NCBI GenBank assembly: GCA_021775095.1
Contig: JAJFII010000019.1
Coordinates: forward strand, 42,806 to 106,805
Length of the DNA stretch: 64,000 nucleotides
Direction: 5' to 3'
DNA from: Rhodospirillales bacterium
GTDB lineage: Bacteria > Pseudomonadota > Alphaproteobacteria > Rhodospirillales > Casp-alpha2
Each line of letters begins with the position of its first letter. Position 1 is the stretch's first letter. The notes beneath the pieces were generated by a model, which had not been told where the DNA came from, searched no databases, and saw nothing but the letters and a program-made list of their open reading frames with translations. This document shows positions 1-8,905 of the stretch, piece after piece. The translations under genes and the position numbers were made by a program.

Positions 1-1
1 G

Positions 2-100
2 GAACCGGAGGCGGCGCTCAGTTCGTCCAAGTTGGATATCTTCGGTATTCATCTCCCCATAACCGCAGGCCATTATCCCCCGACATACGGCGCTGCTTAA
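2..100 (+). CDS. possible 3' end of an upstream gene (partial)
   Basis: Frame 2 is open from the window edge to a TAA at 98-100 and would encode a 32-residue tail ending in GHYPPTYGAA. The peptide has a normal composition, whereas the other forward frames look non-coding or stop at once. The downstream gene starts about 47 bp later on the same strand, so this could be the last part of an operon partner. I do not recognise the family. The call rests only on an open frame and composition. Confidence 0.35.
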   Translation, partial: EPEAALSSSKLDIFGIHLPITAGHYPPTYGAA

Positions 101-146
101 GGTGTCTGAAAAATCAATGAATTTTTAAAAATGTGGAGTGATCATT

Positions 147-1478
147 ATGTGCGAAAATCATGCGTGGGGAGAAATCTCAAAAAATCCAGCGTTGTCGCCA
201 AACGTTCTTAAACCGGCACATCTGGACCAAAATTGGGATTGGGAACGACATTTACCTTCGCCCGGTATTACCGCCGTTGATTTTGAACGCCGTGTTAATT
301 TTGATCGTCTGCGCGACTACCGCCTGGCCCGGTCCCGTCAGGCTTTGAGGAACTCCGAATGTGGTGCATTGTTACTCTTCGACGTCAACAATATCCGTTA
401 CATATCGAGTACAAAAATTGGCGAATGGGAACGCGACAAAATGAGCCGCTTTTGTCTCCTGGTGGGTGACGAAGAGCCGATTGTTTGGGATTTTGGTTCG
501 GCCGCCGCCCACCACCGCCTGAGCTGCGATTGGTTGCAACCGGAGAACTGCCGTTCCGGTATGCTGGGCCTGCGCGGGACCGTGCCGCCGGCTGTTGGTT
601 TTATGAAAACCCATGCCAATGAAATTATGGATCTTCTGCGCAAAGCCGGGGTTGCGGATATGCCGGTTGGTATCGACTACGTGGAAACAGCCATGTTTTT
701 CGAGTTACAAAAAGCCGGAATGCAAATTGTCGATGGCCAGCAGATCATGCTCGGGGCCCGCGAGATTAAAAATCAGGATGAATTGATCCTCCTCAATCAG
801 GCGGCATCCATGGTTGACGGGGTTTACCATATGATCAACGATGAGTTAAAACCCGGTGTCCGCGAAAACGACATCGTCGCCATGTCAAACAAACTACTCT
901 ATGAAATGGGTTCCGACGATGTGGAAGCGATCAATGCCGTTTCCGGTGAACGCTGCAATCCACACCCCCACAACTTCAGTGATCGGATGCTCCGCCCGGG
1001 AGATCAGGCGTTTTTTGATATCATCCATTCCTACCAGGGTTATCGGACTTGCTATTACCGGACCCTCAATGTCTGCAAATCGACGCCGGCGCAGACCGAC
1101 GCTTATAAACAGGCACGGGAATGGATTGATGCGTCAATTGCAATGATCAAACCGGGCGTTTCCACCGATGCCGTGGCTGCCGTTTGGCCGAAAGCTGAAG
1201 AATTTGGTTTCCCCGATGAAATGTCAGCCTTTGGATTGCAGTTTGGCCATGGATTAGGGCTGGCCCTGCACGAGAGGCCGATTATTTCGAGACTGGTGTC
1301 GCTTGACGATCCCATGGAAATTCAAACGGGAATGGTGTTTGCCCTTGAAACCTATTGTCCGGCAAAGGACGGCGTTTCAGCAGCCCGGATCGAAGAAGAA
1401 GTGGTTGTCACAGATACGGGCTGCAAGATCATCAGTCTTTTCCCTGCCGAAGAACTGCCCGTTGCCAATCGGTACTAA
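147..1478 (+). CDS. M24-family metallopeptidase-like protein (creatinase/Xaa-Pro peptidase/DddP fold), atypical metal site
   Basis: This protein has the two-domain pita-bread layout of the M24 family: a creatinase-like N-terminal domain (about residues 50-205, with FDVNNIRYIS) and a catalytic domain (about 215-440). Expected metal ligands are visible as D291 (FFDII), H368 (FGHGLG), E401 (ALETY) and E416 (RIEEE). The second aspartate of the family, 11 residues after the first, is replaced by C302 in GYRTCYYRT. The family includes proline peptidases, creatinase and the DMSP lyase DddP. The substrate cannot be read from sequence, and DddP-like N-terminal spacing is only suggestive. ATG 147 is preferred over GTG 138 because GGAG at 135-138 lies 8 nt before it. 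It converges on the sensor kinase gene downstream. Confidence 0.85.
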   Translation: MCENHAWGEISKNPALSPNVLKPAHLDQNWDWERHLPSPGITAVDFERRVNFDRLRDYRLARSRQALRNSECGALLLFDVNNIRYISSTKIGEWERDKMSRFCLLVGDEEPIVWDFGSAAAHHRLSCDWLQPENCRSGMLGLRGTVPPAVGFMKTHANEIMDLLRKAGVADMPVGIDYVETAMFFELQKAGMQIVDGQQIMLGAREIKNQDELILLNQAASMVDGVYHMINDELKPGVRENDIVAMSNKLLYEMGSDDVEAINAVSGERCNPHPHNFSDRMLRPGDQAFFDIIHSYQGYRTCYYRTLNVCKSTPAQTDAYKQAREWIDASIAMIKPGVSTDAVAAVWPKAEEFGFPDEMSAFGLQFGHGLGLALHERPIISRLVSLDDPMEIQTGMVFALETYCPAKDGVSAARIEEEVVVTDTGCKIISLFPAEELPVANRY

Positions 1479-1509
1479 AAACACCGGTTCGGATGTGTTG
1501 GCTGTTGGG

Positions 1510-1527
1510 TTTGGGGTGGCCCCCAAA
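1510..1527. terminator. candidate bidirectional hairpin between convergent genes
   Basis: TTTGGGG and CCCCAAA flank a 4-nt loop between the end of the M24 gene and the end of the sensor kinase gene. A-rich and T-rich flanks make it usable in either direction, but there is no long T tract, so it is a weak candidate. Confidence 0.3.
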
Positions 1528-1649
1528 ATCGTTCCTGTTGCGCCGGGACTGCAGGTTTCGATAATTAGCCGAAGTCCGCCCGGCGACGGGGCGTCCCGAT
1601 CTGTATGTACGGAGGCAATCATGCATTGTTGTCTGTTCCTTCAGGCTTT

Positions 1650-4343
1650 TCAGGTCTGTTTATTCGGGCGTTCGGAATCTCTGTTTCGCCACCAGTGAAT
1701 GGTCGCGTCTGCCGTTGGATCGAGTTCGATGATCAGGTTCTGTAGTTGCTGCGGGTCGTCCCTGGCGGTTTCGATTTTTGCAGCGAGGGTGACGATTTTA
1801 GTCGCACCCATGGAACCACTGGCACCCTTTATGGAATGGGCGACGGATTGAATTGCAGAGGTGTCCTGCTGGCCCAGGGCTGCATGTAAGAGAACCACCT
1901 GCGAGCGCAGGGTTTCGACAGCTTTACCGAGAAGGTCTGCGACTAAGTCCGGACCCAGCTGTTTTTGCAAATTATCAAGTGCATGATTATTGCCAACTTC
2001 AGAGACTTCGAGGGCCATCGACGCTTGATCGGCAGACGATTGGCGGATGTCCGACGGGTTGCGTACTTGCGGCTGAGATGCATCGGCCGGTGGATTTGAA
2101 TGTTTGAAATTACGCGCGCCGCTACCAAGGAGGATCGCGCCGGATGATAATGTTTTTAAAAGTTGGGGTTCCGTATACGGTTTGGTCAACACATCATTCA
2201 TGCCCGATTCGATGAACACCGTATGTCTTTCGGCAAAGGCTTCAGCGGTGAGGCCAATAATTGGGATGGATTTTCCTGTTTCCGAGGCACGGATAATTTT
2301 AGTCGCGTCCATACCGTTCATTTCCGGCATATGAATGTCCATGAGAATCATATCCGCCCAACCTTCCGCCGCTGCATTAACGGCCAATTTGCCGTTCTCG
2401 ACAACCCGAACGCCATGCCCAAATTTCCGCAGAAACGCCGAGGCAATCATGGCGTTGATGTCGTTGTCTTCGGCGACCAGGACATTCATGGGGGGAATGG
2501 CCTGGTTAAATTCAGCAACAGGGCTCTCTAGCAACCTGTCGGATTCTTGTTCGGACGCTTCGTCGAAGCAAAGAGTAACGTTGAATTGTGTGCCTTTATT
2601 TATTTCACTCTTCACTTCGATGGTTCCACCCATCAGTTCGGTTAACTGATTTACGATGGCCAGTCCTAAGCCAGTTCCGCCATGCTTGCGGGTAATGGAA
2701 CTATCTGCCTGCGTAAACGGATCAAATATTTCTTTAAGACGATCCGATGAAATTCCGGCCCCAGTGTCTTCAATGTGGAACTGTATTTTTCGTTTCATCG
2801 GCCCGGGCTGCCCACCTTCAGGCTCCAATTCGGTAATAATCAGTGAAACGGAGCCGGCCGCCGTAATCTTGATGGCGTTGCTTAACAGGTTCCATATAAC
2901 CTGTCGCAGTCGAACGGGGTCGCCCTTCAGGGTCAATGACGCGGCAACCTGATCCGATACCCTTAGGTGCAGCCCCTTCTCATCTGCCAGGTTCTGGAAC
3001 GGCGACGAAATCACCGATATCAGATTGCGCAGATTAAACGCATTATTTTCAAGTTCGACTCCACCGGCTTCAATTCTGCTCATATCCAACACATCATTGA
3101 TAATGGCCAGCAGCGTTTGCCCCGATGACAGGATGGTCTCTACCTTTTTTCTTTGGTCTTTATTGAGATCGCTGTGCGTTAACAATTGAGTAAGGCCAAG
3201 AACGCCATTAAGGGGCGTCCGAATCTCGTGGCTCATGGTTGCCAGGAAATTTGACTTTGCCAGGTTCGCGGCTTCCGCGGCCTCTTTCAGTTTGGATTCT
3301 GTTTCGGCAAGAACGATCAGCTCATTCTTCGATACAATCGTTGATTTGAGGGTGTCCGTCATTTGATTGAATGCAGAGGCGACTTCCGATATTTCCCGTG
3401 GACCTTCGATATTTAAAATTCGATCCAGATCATTGGCATCGCGTATCTTCGAAATATTGTGTGCAAGATTTTTTAACGGTTTGGATACGATCACAAGGGA
3501 AATGATGAGCAATGCCACTAAGACTGCTAACAGCGTTGCAAAGCCGATAAACAGTATAAATTCAAGGGTTTTGAGCGTTTCAAAGGCAACGGAAATGGAC
3601 GATGCGGCGCTAACTGAAAGATTATCATTGGCCAAATGGGTACGGACCTGAACCCACTCATCGATATCCGAACTGGGAGCAGGCTGGCCGGTTTCCGCAA
3701 GCTTTGAATTGGTGCTGTAGACGACTTGATTATCATCGCTGTACAGAAAAAAATCATAACCAGCCACGGATCCACCAAACAATTTGTCATAGGTCGACGC
3801 GGAATAACGAAGAACCACACCGCCTTCGATCGACCCTGAGTACAAAATAGGTACACGTATGGTCAGACTATTTTGATTGATGGAAATCGTTTCTTTTCCG
3901 GGGGCAACTGTCGACAGCGGATCTGAATTCCGATTTGAAATAAGAATTCGTCCCTTGTAATCGACCAGAAATACCTGCCCCTTCGATGAGACCGGTGGAT
4001 AAAGTGAATAAAAAAAGGCCGGTAAATAACTTGAGTTACTATCGAGGTCGATTAGCCCGTTAATCAACAGATCATTTCCCGCCAAGGTTCGAGCGAAATT
4101 TTTCAGGCCTTCCAGTTGATTTTGAATTCTCTGCGCTTCGCGCACGCCGATGGTCGCGACATGTTGGCGCAATTCGTTTTCAACATAGTTTTTCAGATAA
4201 TAACTACCGCCGCTCCACATGAATGAAAAAATCACGATCCCGAGGGGAATCACAACGCGTAACGCGTAGCCAAATAGGGAAATCCGGCGGGAATTGGGCA
4301 GGCGGCCTAGTTGGCTATTCAACGGGAACAATGACCCCCACAT
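1650..4343 (-). CDS. hybrid sensor histidine kinase with receiver and Hpt domains
   Basis: This is an 897-residue inner-membrane phosphorelay kinase. Domains in order: TM1 (about 22-45), periplasmic dCACHE-like sensor (50-255), TM2 (261-287), HAMP (288-340), HisKA with H372 in SHEIRTPLNG, HATPase (N-box NLLSNAIK, G-boxes DTGAGIS and GGTGLGLA), receiver (620-735, phospho-acceptor D669 in MDIHMPEMNG) and C-terminal Hpt (H836 in HSIKGASG). All catalytic residues look intact, so the whole relay could run within one polypeptide. Its start overlaps the end of the upstream binding-protein gene by 29 bp. That implies translational coupling and suggests the binding protein presents a ligand to the sensor domain. 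No output response regulator is adjacent. Confidence 0.95.
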   Translation of the reverse strand: MWGSLFPLNSQLGRLPNSRRISLFGYALRVVIPLGIVIFSFMWSGGSYYLKNYVENELRQHVATIGVREAQRIQNQLEGLKNFARTLAGNDLLINGLIDLDSNSSYLPAFFYSLYPPVSSKGQVFLVDYKGRILISNRNSDPLSTVAPGKETISINQNSLTIRVPILYSGSIEGGVVLRYSASTYDKLFGGSVAGYDFFLYSDDNQVVYSTNSKLAETGQPAPSSDIDEWVQVRTHLANDNLSVSAASSISVAFETLKTLEFILFIGFATLLAVLVALLIISLVIVSKPLKNLAHNISKIRDANDLDRILNIEGPREISEVASAFNQMTDTLKSTIVSKNELIVLAETESKLKEAAEAANLAKSNFLATMSHEIRTPLNGVLGLTQLLTHSDLNKDQRKKVETILSSGQTLLAIINDVLDMSRIEAGGVELENNAFNLRNLISVISSPFQNLADEKGLHLRVSDQVAASLTLKGDPVRLRQVIWNLLSNAIKITAAGSVSLIITELEPEGGQPGPMKRKIQFHIEDTGAGISSDRLKEIFDPFTQADSSITRKHGGTGLGLAIVNQLTELMGGTIEVKSEINKGTQFNVTLCFDEASEQESDRLLESPVAEFNQAIPPMNVLVAEDNDINAMIASAFLRKFGHGVRVVENGKLAVNAAAEGWADMILMDIHMPEMNGMDATKIIRASETGKSIPIIGLTAEAFAERHTVFIESGMNDVLTKPYTEPQLLKTLSSGAILLGSGARNFKHSNPPADASQPQVRNPSDIRQSSADQASMALEVSEVGNNHALDNLQKQLGPDLVADLLGKAVETLRSQVVLLHAALGQQDTSAIQSVAHSIKGASGSMGATKIVTLAAKIETARDDPQQLQNLIIELDPTADATIHWWRNRDSERPNKQT

Positions 4344-5499
4344 TATTAAAACGCGACAGCCTGAAGTCGCCGGCGTTTAAGGCATCGTGCCGTTCCACAG
4401 TGAAGGCGGGTGCGTAGTTTTTTAACAATCCTTGATATTCGTCCAGGTTTTCCAACGCCTGTCGAACACGGTCCCGGTCCGCGGTCCCGGCTTGCAGGAC
4501 CGCTTGGGCGAGTAAATGAACCAGATCGTAAGCATGGGCGGTTCCGGTTGGTGCAAAAATATCATCAGCGCGTTTAACGTCGGGATAGGCATTTAAATAA
4601 TAATTTACAACCCGATTTGCCCGGTCAGGAAACGGCGGCTTGAGAAAGGAAAAGGTTTGAAGAAAGGTAAAATCCACTGCCTTCAGTGCGTCTCGTGCCT
4701 GTTGAAAGAATTGGCCGCCGGTGATGCCCCAATGGGAAATAATGGGTATGCGCCGGTCCTTGGTGTATGCGGCCATCCGTTTAACCATGGCGACGCCTTC
4801 AGGGGCGTTGGCAACCAGAAGGATAACGTCGGGATTGAGCGCCTGCAGATCGTTTAAAGCCTCGCTCATATTGGCGCGTCCCCAATGGAACCAGGAAACG
4901 CCGACAGCTGTTAACCCCTGGGCCAAAAGGCCGGCTTTCATGGCGCGTTCGTTTGAGCGTCCCCATCCGGTATTTTCCAGCGCCAAAGCAACCCGGCGAA
5001 ACCCACGGGAAGTTGCTTTTTGCGTCAGAAAACCGCCTGCATACTGGTCTCGAACAGAAACTCTGAATACAAAGTTAGGGGCGTATCCATTTTCGACAAT
5101 GGGCGTCCCGGCCGCCCACGGAGACAAATAGATCACTTTTTTATCGTGGATCGTTTTCAGTTCGTGTAAGGCGACCGGTGTATGAAGGCCACCTAAAACG
5201 GCGACAAGATTTTGCATCTCACTAAAGTCGACAATATTATCGACGCCGCGCGCCGGATTCCCCCGGTGATCGCGAACGATAAGTTTTAATGTCCGATTTA
5301 GGACCCCACCCCGTGTATTGATTTCATCAATGGCAATTTCTGCACCCCGGCGAATAGCGACCCCTGCTTTGGCCGAACCGGATGACATATCGGCATCAAG
5401 ACCGAGGATCAGCGGTGGGCTTGCAGCGCTCACCGCGTTTGATAAAAAGATCGCAAGCAGCGACATCAAACCCAGGGACAAATGCATGGGCGCTTTCAT
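4315..5499 (-). CDS. periplasmic ABC-type branched-chain amino acid-like binding protein (Peripla_BP_6)
   Basis: This is a type I periplasmic binding protein of the LivJ/LivK family. It has an N-terminal signal peptide (hydrophobic SLGLMSLLAIFLSNAVSA, cleavage near AVSA/A) followed by a mature start typical of the family (LILGLDADMSSGSAKAGVAIRRG, shown here only in outline) and the GGVLNRTLKLIVRD segment. I prefer the second Met (5499), since GGAA lies about 9 nt upstream; an in-frame ATG at 5523 has no recognisable ribosome site. No LivHMGF-type permease or ATPase gene is adjacent. The next gene is a sensor kinase overlapping it by 29 bp, so a role in ligand sensing rather than uptake is inferred. 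Confidence 0.85.
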   Translation of the reverse strand: MKAPMHLSLGLMSLLAIFLSNAVSAASPPLILGLDADMSSGSAKAGVAIRRGAEIAIDEINTRGGVLNRTLKLIVRDHRGNPARGVDNIVDFSEMQNLVAVLGGLHTPVALHELKTIHDKKVIYLSPWAAGTPIVENGYAPNFVFRVSVRDQYAGGFLTQKATSRGFRRVALALENTGWGRSNERAMKAGLLAQGLTAVGVSWFHWGRANMSEALNDLQALNPDVILLVANAPEGVAMVKRMAAYTKDRRIPIISHWGITGGQFFQQARDALKAVDFTFLQTFSFLKPPFPDRANRVVNYYLNAYPDVKRADDIFAPTGTAHAYDLVHLLAQAVLQAGTADRDRVRQALENLDEYQGLLKNYAPAFTVERHDALNAGDFRLSRFNNVGVIVPVE

Positions 5500-5761
5500 G
5501 AAGGAATTTCCAACCGTGGTCATTTATCGGCGCACTCTAACCGATATTCACGTTTTCGGAGGCAGAAATATTGTCGTTTTATGTGAACATGTATGAATGG
5601 ATGTGAATTGAAAGCCCACCAACGGTAATTCAATTTTACATTGTTTAGGGGTAAAAACCTGTTTTAAATATTCTAATTCGCCGGCATTTATTTCTGCTAT
5701 GCCTGTATCTTTCAGTGGTGCCGATTTGGCGCAATCTTTTTCGCCCGCTTTTTGGACAGGG

Positions 5762-6715
5762 TTATTGCAGGCTGTTGACCACGCGGACCCAGGCGGCGGC
5801 CTCGCGCTCCGGTAAAAAACGCGGTCGCAGGGATTGGCAGGCGTTTTCAAGGTCCGATAAAAACTGTGGTTTGGTTTCGGCAAGATAAAGCAAATCGGCC
5901 AGCGCCTGTTGATCGCCCAGTGGAAACAAACCGGGATAGTCCCTGCCAAGGAGCCCGGTATTGCCCGCAATATTCGACGCCAGGACAGGTACGCCCGCCA
6001 TGATGGCTTCCGAGATGACGTTGGCCCCGCCCTCCTGGTTGGACGACAGAACCATCAGGCGGGTTTTCTCGAATTCCTGGCGTACGGTATCGCCCGAGAC
6101 TTCACCGCGCCAGTGGTAACGGTGGTTTTCGGCCGCTTCCCGGCGGGCGATCCGGGCCCAGTCGTTATTATGGGCTTTGCCCAGGTGAAACACCTGAATT
6201 TTCGAATGATCCGGCAGCAATCGGGCTGCGAGCGCGGCGCGCAAGGGATCCTTTTCCCGGCGCAGGTGACCGACAACACAAATGTCAAAACGCGCTTCGT
6301 CGACCTTTCTTGGAGACTCCAGGGGGCGGGCGGATTGATAGATGACATGGAGTTTATTTAACAAATGAGGTGGCAACGCCTCACCGATTTGATCGTGCAA
6401 ACAAATCAGGGCGTCGGCTTTTTCCATGGTGGCCAAGGTGATTGTCGGATCGGATTGCAAGAAACTGTTCACATCGGTCCCACCAAGCGCCACGATAAGT
6501 GGTTTGTTGGGGTGTTTTTCCGTAAAGATATCAACCGCTTTGGCGCTCCTCCAGGCGTGCAGGGCAATCATTAAATCGCACGCCGAACCGTCATATTCCG
6601 TATGAACTTCAACGGCGTGGCCTGCGTCACTCAGGATCCCGGCCCACCGTAAGGCGGACGTTCTATTGCCGTTTTTTGAGTGTTTCTTTGCCGGCGTGAT
6701 CAGGTTAATTTTCAT
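5762..6715 (-). CDS. senB: SenB-like glycosyltransferase (selenosugar synthase, GT4 fold)
   Basis: This 317-residue cytosolic glycosyltransferase has the marks of the family now named SenB: NGNRTSALRW near the N terminus (15-24), CDLMIALHAWRS (46-57), a GHLRREKDPLRAALAARLLP block (149-168) and the GT4 donor motif EGGANVISEA (228-237). In the selenoneine pathway SenB makes a selenosugar from selenophosphate and a UDP-sugar. The gene starts 22 bp from the divergent SenA-like gene, matching the known senA/senB association. Without the partner it would only be called a GT4 glycosyltransferase. SenC (a SelD homologue supplying selenophosphate) is not in the window. Confidence 0.8.
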   Translation of the reverse strand: MKINLITPAKKHSKNGNRTSALRWAGILSDAGHAVEVHTEYDGSACDLMIALHAWRSAKAVDIFTEKHPNKPLIVALGGTDVNSFLQSDPTITLATMEKADALICLHDQIGEALPPHLLNKLHVIYQSARPLESPRKVDEARFDICVVGHLRREKDPLRAALAARLLPDHSKIQVFHLGKAHNNDWARIARREAAENHRYHWRGEVSGDTVRQEFEKTRLMVLSSNQEGGANVISEAIMAGVPVLASNIAGNTGLLGRDYPGLFPLGDQQALADLLYLAETKPQFLSDLENACQSLRPRFLPEREAAAWVRVVNSLQ

Positions 6716-6737
6716 CGAATACTTCCAGGAGCCTTAG

Positions 6738-8063
6738 ATGACTGCACGCGTTAGTACGACACAGTTGACCGCCACTTTGCAAGATGCCAGAAACCGCACG
6801 CTCGAGCTTGTGAACGGCCTGGATGACCAGCAATTGATGGGCCCGAAGATCCGAACGGTAAATCCGCTGCGTTGGGAAATTGGCCATGTCGCTCATTTTT
6901 ATGAATTTTTTATCCTGCGTCAGCTCTACGGTTTTGACAGTGTCTTGGGGGCCAAGGCCGACAAAATATATGATTCCATTGCGGTTGCCCACGACACCCG
7001 TTGGGACCTGCCCTTGTTATCCATGTCCGCGACCCTGGGGTATATGCAATCCGTCTTGGATCGCTTGTGTGAAAATTTGGAACATACCAGCGAAGACGGC
7101 TTGGCGACGGAACAAGACAGTTTTATCTACCAGTTTGGTGCCTTTCATGAAGATATGCATACGGAAGCTTTTATCTGGGGTCGGCAAACCCTGGGATATC
7201 CGACACCGGAATTTGCCATTAGCGCAGACGCAAGCGCCGAACGTAACACCGGCCCTCTGCCAGGTTTTGTTGACGTGCCGGGCGGTATTTTTCAACTGGG
7301 TGCGAGTGCCGACGCGCCGTTTCTGTTTGATAACGAAAAGTTTGCCCATCCGGTGACCGTGATGCCTTTCCGGATCGCCAGGGCGCCGGTAACAAATCAA
7401 CAATATGCAGAATTTATTGCCGACGGTGGATATGCAACAGGGCGATTTTGGCCCGATGATGTTTGGGCGGAGATGCAGGGACAGGATAAAAATCATCCAG
7501 GATATTGGCTTGCCGACGGTGCTGGAAATTGGACCCTGAAACACTTTGATAAAAGAATTGCCTTACCACCACATGCGCCAGTCAGTCATGTCACCTGGCA
7601 TGAGGCTAACGCCTATTGCCGGTGGGCAGGATTGAGATTGCCAACGGAAGTGGAATGGGAGGTTGCCGCCCTAGGCAAAAGGGACGGCCTGGGACAATTG
7701 GCACCAGCCAAACGGCGCTATCCGTGGGGCGATGAGGCACCGGATCCAACGCGTGCCAATCTGGATGGTCGGGCGCTGGGCTGCATCGACGTGGCGTCTC
7801 TTGCCGCGGGCGACAGTGCCTTTGGCTGCCGACAGATGCTCGGCAATGTCTGGGAATGGACCGCCGACAGGTTTAACCCGTTCCCCGGGTTTTCGGCCGA
7901 TGCCTATAAAGAATACTCAGAAATGTTATTTGGCTCGACCCGCGTCCTGCGCGGCGGTGCCTGGACAACCCGCAGCCGCATGATGCATGGCACCTACCGC
8001 AATTATTTTGAACCGCACCGATGGGATGTTTTTAGCGGTTTTAGAACCTGCGAACTGCCATAA
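6738..8063 (+). CDS. senA: SenA-like selenoneine synthase (EgtB/DinB_2-FGE family)
   Basis: This 441-residue non-haem iron enzyme of the EgtB superfamily has an N-terminal DinB_2 domain (about 10-155) and a C-terminal formylglycine-generating-enzyme-like domain (about 175-440). The likely iron ligands are H50 (EIGHVAH), H137 and H141 (HEDMHTE). The segment YDSIAVAHDTRWDLPL (78-93) resembles the signature of the EgtB-related branch identified as SenA rather than true EgtB. The FGE part has the usual LRLPTEVEWE, LGNVWEWT and RVLRGGAW motifs. SenA joins hercynine to the selenosugar made by SenB and forms selenoneine. A plain ergothioneine EgtB remains possible, but the SenB neighbour argues for SenA. 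No egtD-like hercynine methyltransferase is in the window. Confidence 0.78.
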   Translation: MTARVSTTQLTATLQDARNRTLELVNGLDDQQLMGPKIRTVNPLRWEIGHVAHFYEFFILRQLYGFDSVLGAKADKIYDSIAVAHDTRWDLPLLSMSATLGYMQSVLDRLCENLEHTSEDGLATEQDSFIYQFGAFHEDMHTEAFIWGRQTLGYPTPEFAISADASAERNTGPLPGFVDVPGGIFQLGASADAPFLFDNEKFAHPVTVMPFRIARAPVTNQQYAEFIADGGYATGRFWPDDVWAEMQGQDKNHPGYWLADGAGNWTLKHFDKRIALPPHAPVSHVTWHEANAYCRWAGLRLPTEVEWEVAALGKRDGLGQLAPAKRRYPWGDEAPDPTRANLDGRALGCIDVASLAAGDSAFGCRQMLGNVWEWTADRFNPFPGFSADAYKEYSEMLFGSTRVLRGGAWTTRSRMMHGTYRNYFEPHRWDVFSGFRTCELP

Positions 8064-8083
8064 CGGATCTCTTAATACAGACT

Positions 8084-8100
8084 GAACCGGCCTCCGGTTT
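8084..8100. terminator. weak hairpin downstream of senA
   Basis: AACCGG and CCGGTT flank a 3-nt loop 20 bp after the senA stop, between convergent genes. There is no clear T tract, so function is uncertain. Confidence 0.25.
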
Positions 8101-8186
8101 CGGTCGAGGTCTTGTTCCGATAAAGCGAAATACCGATCGATCGCCGGGCAACGAGTTCGTAATTTTTCTGACCTTTAGGCCAAGGA

Positions 8187-8729
8187 TCACTTTATCTTTT
8201 TTAAAACACCGGTAATTTGGCGCAGAGTTTTGCCGTTTTGTACACGTGAAAACACCAGCGTCATGCCGTCGGCCGTCAACGTTCGATCGTAGGTTTGAAT
8301 TTCGTAACCACCATTTTTTGCGACCAGCAAAGAGTTTACAGTCACGGTATCGCCTTTGATATGGGCCCATACGTAGGGGTCACCCTGTAGGGGGTCGAGG
8401 GGTTTTTCATGACCAAATACGTCTTTGCTCATGGCCGAACCATAGACACCTGTTTCTTTACTGGGCCTAAAATTAATGGAAAACGTCGATTTTTTGACTT
8501 TGTTTTCAGCGCGAAATGATGTGGTGCTCCAGGTGACATTAAAACCTTTCTTATAGGGTTTGATCGAAACCTCCATCTTTCTACCCGGAAGCTCGTCATC
8601 AATATCGTTTTCTGCGCTGCCCACATAGTGGCCATAAAACTTTTCAAATCCACTATCGGCATGACCGCTGCCCGTCGAAAAAACCAGCAGAAATAACACC
8701 ATCAGGAAAAAGGAAACTACAGTTTTCAT
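8187..8729 (-). CDS. secreted hypothetical protein, about 155-residue mature domain
   Basis: I do not recognise the family. The protein has a clear signal peptide (MKTVVSFFLMVLFLLVFSTG, then GSGHA/DS), so it is exported. The mature part is rich in alternating hydrophobic and polar residues and Gly/Thr turns, ending in FSRVQNGKTLRQITGVLKKIK. This suggests a small beta-barrel or lipocalin-like fold, but that is inference. There are no cysteines in the mature domain and no catalytic motif. It faces senA convergently and stands alone as a transcription unit. Confidence 0.7.
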   Translation of the reverse strand: MKTVVSFFLMVLFLLVFSTGSGHADSGFEKFYGHYVGSAENDIDDELPGRKMEVSIKPYKKGFNVTWSTTSFRAENKVKKSTFSINFRPSKETGVYGSAMSKDVFGHEKPLDPLQGDPYVWAHIKGDTVTVNSLLVAKNGGYEIQTYDRTLTADGMTLVFSRVQNGKTLRQITGVLKKIK

Positions 8730-8905
8730 GCCATACCTCGGCTCAATTTATAGACCAGTTGATTAACATATAGGTTCTCCCCCAATGAAACCAAGCCGGC
8801 TTCAACAAATTGTCAGTTGAAGTGATGAAACCGTTTCCAGGCTTACTGGATTGCTGTTTGGCCGCCATTATCGGAGCCTCTGGCATCTGCTATCCAATCT
8901 TCACA

